DNA of 64,000 nt, taken from contig NZ_MQVV01000014.1 in assembly GCF_002954355.1 (NCBI RefSeq), positions 124,001 through 188,000 on the forward strand, given 5' to 3'. Each line of letters starts with the position of its first letter. Position 1 is the first letter of the stretch. Position numbers and translations under genes: made by a program. The notes beneath the pieces are model-generated. The model was not told the origin of the DNA. It did no database searches and was given only the letters and a program-made list of their open reading frames with translations. This document shows positions 62,796 through 64,000 of this stretch, piece after piece. This stretch comes from Nonlabens tegetincola. GTDB taxonomy: Bacteria > Bacteroidota > Bacteroidia > Flavobacteriales > Flavobacteriaceae.

Positions 62796-62819
62796 TTTTC
62801 GCTTTCGCGAAAGCGAAAA
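62796..62819. repeat. Palindrome copy 11, extended to 24 bp
   Basis: CGCTTTCGCGAAAGCG (62800-62815) flanked by TTTT and AAAA. It lies 25 bp after the stop of the LpxH-like gene and, with those tracts, could act as a terminator in either direction. Confidence 0.95.
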
Positions 62820-62843
62820 TCATTAAATAAAAGTAAGTAAGAT

Positions 62844-63698
62844 TTATTTAAGGAATTCCTGAAGAATATATTGATAAAGTTGTTTTTGATTCATGTCTAC
62901 TAAGCTCATTGAATCATCGAGTAGTTCACTCTCTATAGCATTTACAAGATTATTATTATTCAAATCATGTTTATGAAGTTTCCACTTGTCATCATGATAT
63001 TCCAAGGCTGTGCAATGTTCAACCCAGTCACCACTATTTAAATATCGTATTGACGAGCCATTTTTAAAATCTATCGTTTTGTCGGTAGGTTGGTGAATGT
63101 GACCGCAAATCACATAGTCATAACCTTGTTGACGAGCCATTTCTATAGCAGTTTGCTCAAAGTTGCTGATAAATTTTACTGCACCTTTTACACTGGTTTT
63201 TATTTTACGAGATAGTGAAACTTTACCTTTACCTAGTTTTCTAGACAAATAATTAATAGCGGTGTTTACTAAAATCAAGCTATCATAGCTCATCGCACCT
63301 ATTTTTGCCAACCATTTACTATTTTGAATGGAAACATCAAAAATATCACCGTGAAAAAACAGGGCAGTTTTTCCGTTACAATTCCATTCTAGCTTATTTA
63401 CAATTTTGATATTACCCAGTTCAAGGCCATTGAATTTTCTGAGCATTTCATCGTGATTACCAGTGATATAATAAATTAGAGTTCCTTTGGATGCTAGTTG
63501 AAATAGTTGTTTTACTACTTTCATGTGACTTTTGGGCCAGTAGCGTTTTGAGAACTGCCACATATCAATAATATCGCCGTTAAGAACTAAAGTGTCTGGT
63601 TTTATACTTTTTAAATAGCTATAGATTTCTTTTGATTGACAACCATAGGTTCCCAAATGTACATCGCTTATTACTACAAGATCCACTTTTCGTTTCAT
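62844..63698 (-). CDS. Metallophosphoesterase, UDP-2,3-diacylglucosamine diphosphatase (LpxH)-like
   Basis: A 284-residue cytoplasmic calcineurin-like phosphoesterase. Metal-binding motifs in order: DVHLG, NGDIIDMW, TGNHDEMLR, FFHGDIFD and CGHIHQPT. The pattern and length suit LpxH-like enzymes that cleave UDP-2,3-diacylglucosamine in lipid A synthesis, an expected function in this Gram-negative host; other family members act on other substrates. Single gene. Confidence 0.8.
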   Translation of the reverse strand: MKRKVDLVVISDVHLGTYGCQSKEIYSYLKSIKPDTLVLNGDIIDMWQFSKRYWPKSHMKVVKQLFQLASKGTLIYYITGNHDEMLRKFNGLELGNIKIVNKLEWNCNGKTALFFHGDIFDVSIQNSKWLAKIGAMSYDSLILVNTAINYLSRKLGKGKVSLSRKIKTSVKGAVKFISNFEQTAIEMARQQGYDYVICGHIHQPTDKTIDFKNGSSIRYLNSGDWVEHCTALEYHDDKWKLHKHDLNNNNLVNAIESELLDDSMSLVDMNQKQLYQYILQEFLK

Positions 63699-64000
63699 AT
63701 AACCCTTTAATAATGATGTTTATAAAACTAATTGAAAGGGTTGATTACTAGGTTATAAGAATTTTATGTGTTCTTTATTTAAAGGCTATCACTTAATGAA
63801 ATAATTGTAAAAAAGCCGTCATTAAAATGACGGCCTAGCATAACATTGAATTTAGTTTAATTATCTTATTTCAAACTGAGAATCAATAGTTAACCATTTA
63901 TTTATGTTAGAATTATTATACAATCTTTAACCAAACCTAATCTCGCTTAAGCTTACTTAACTTTTTGACTAATCAACAAATATTGAATTAGTTGAAATGA
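63699..64000. other. 302-bp right-edge intergenic region
   Basis: No coding sequence is seen on either strand: each frame of the last 160 bases has early stops. It holds the terminator at 63808-63834 and probably the leftward promoter of the LpxH-like gene; no exact TAnnTTTG box was found. Confidence 0.5.
63808..63834 (-). terminator. Leftward terminator near the right edge
   Basis: Stem GCCGTCAT/ATGACGGC with loop TAAA. Only the minus strand has a T-run after the stem, so it ends transcription entering from the right, implying a leftward gene beyond the window. Confidence 0.75.

Noticed and set aside
1-64000. Mobile elements, CRISPR arrays, prophage or rRNA genes
   Set aside because: No transposase, integrase, phage structural gene, spaced direct-repeat array or rRNA segment was found. 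The only tRNA shows no attachment-site duplication nearby.

Overview
The window is AT-rich chromosomal DNA from a member of the Bacteroidota, almost certainly a marine Flavobacteriaceae of the Nonlabens/Dokdonia type. The genus is inferred only. Supporting evidence: gliding genes gldF/gldG, type IX secretion (T9SS) C-terminal sorting domains, paired DUF4252 genes behind an ECF sigma/anti-sigma pair, Bacteroidota -7 promoter boxes of the form TAnnTTTG, few Shine-Dalgarno sequences, several TTG starts, and two photolyase-family genes. No insertion sequence, prophage, CRISPR array or rRNA operon is visible; there is one tRNA, Arg(TCT).

Layout. 1-6.6 kb: a beta-barrel protein, then a surface-glycan run (DUF4834, YfhO, glycosyltransferase, flippase). 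6.6-14.3 kb: an Arg/Ser-rich exported protein, a leftward four-gene photolyase operon (SRPBCC, SDR, CPD photolyase, cryptochrome-like protein), a conserved membrane protein and an FMN glutamate-synthase-like protein. 14.4-16.5 kb: TetR, AhpD-like and haloacid-dehalogenase genes with a matched pair of operators. 17.2-22.1 kb: the glyoxylate shunt (divergent RamB-like regulator, aceB, aceA). 22.3-34.9 kb: nucleic-acid enzymes (UvrD helicase, RNase Z, DEAD-box helicase, secreted endonuclease I, PhoH), a long GAPDH and a lysozyme-fold protein. 35.1-38.7 kb: SAM hydrolase-type enzyme, ABM monooxygenase, gldF, gldG. 38.7-42.3 kb: ychF and the ECF sigma, anti-sigma, DUF4252 module. 42.4-51.2 kb: secreted peptidases and a BNR-repeat protein. 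51.5-56.4 kb: topoisomerase IV (parE, GldL-like mini-protein, parC). 56.4-63.7 kb: PAP2 phosphatase, tRNA-Arg, crcB, a NarL-type two-component operon and an LpxH-like phosphoesterase.

Two window-wide signals stand out. (1) A 16-bp palindrome, CGCTTTCGCGAAAGCG, occurs 11 times (8 perfect, 3 with one changed base), about every 6 kb, inside genes and between them. It is stop-free in every frame and is read in all three registers (LSRKR, RFRES, AFAKA). It behaves like a HIP1-type genome-wide motif and I know of no assigned function. (2) Five genes (aceB, aceA, the SAM hydrolase-type gene, one DUF4252 gene and parC) each carry an apparent one-base deletion in a homopolymer. Because parC is essential and all five errors are of one kind, sequencing or assembly error is the likeliest cause, though genuine loss of the glyoxylate shunt cannot be excluded from the sequence.

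Other regulatory observations: two 7-2-7 inverted heptamer sites resembling NarL boxes lie on either side of the NarL-type operon, and a perfect 14-bp palindrome abuts the -33 element of the aceB promoter. All motif positions were read by eye, and no database search was run.
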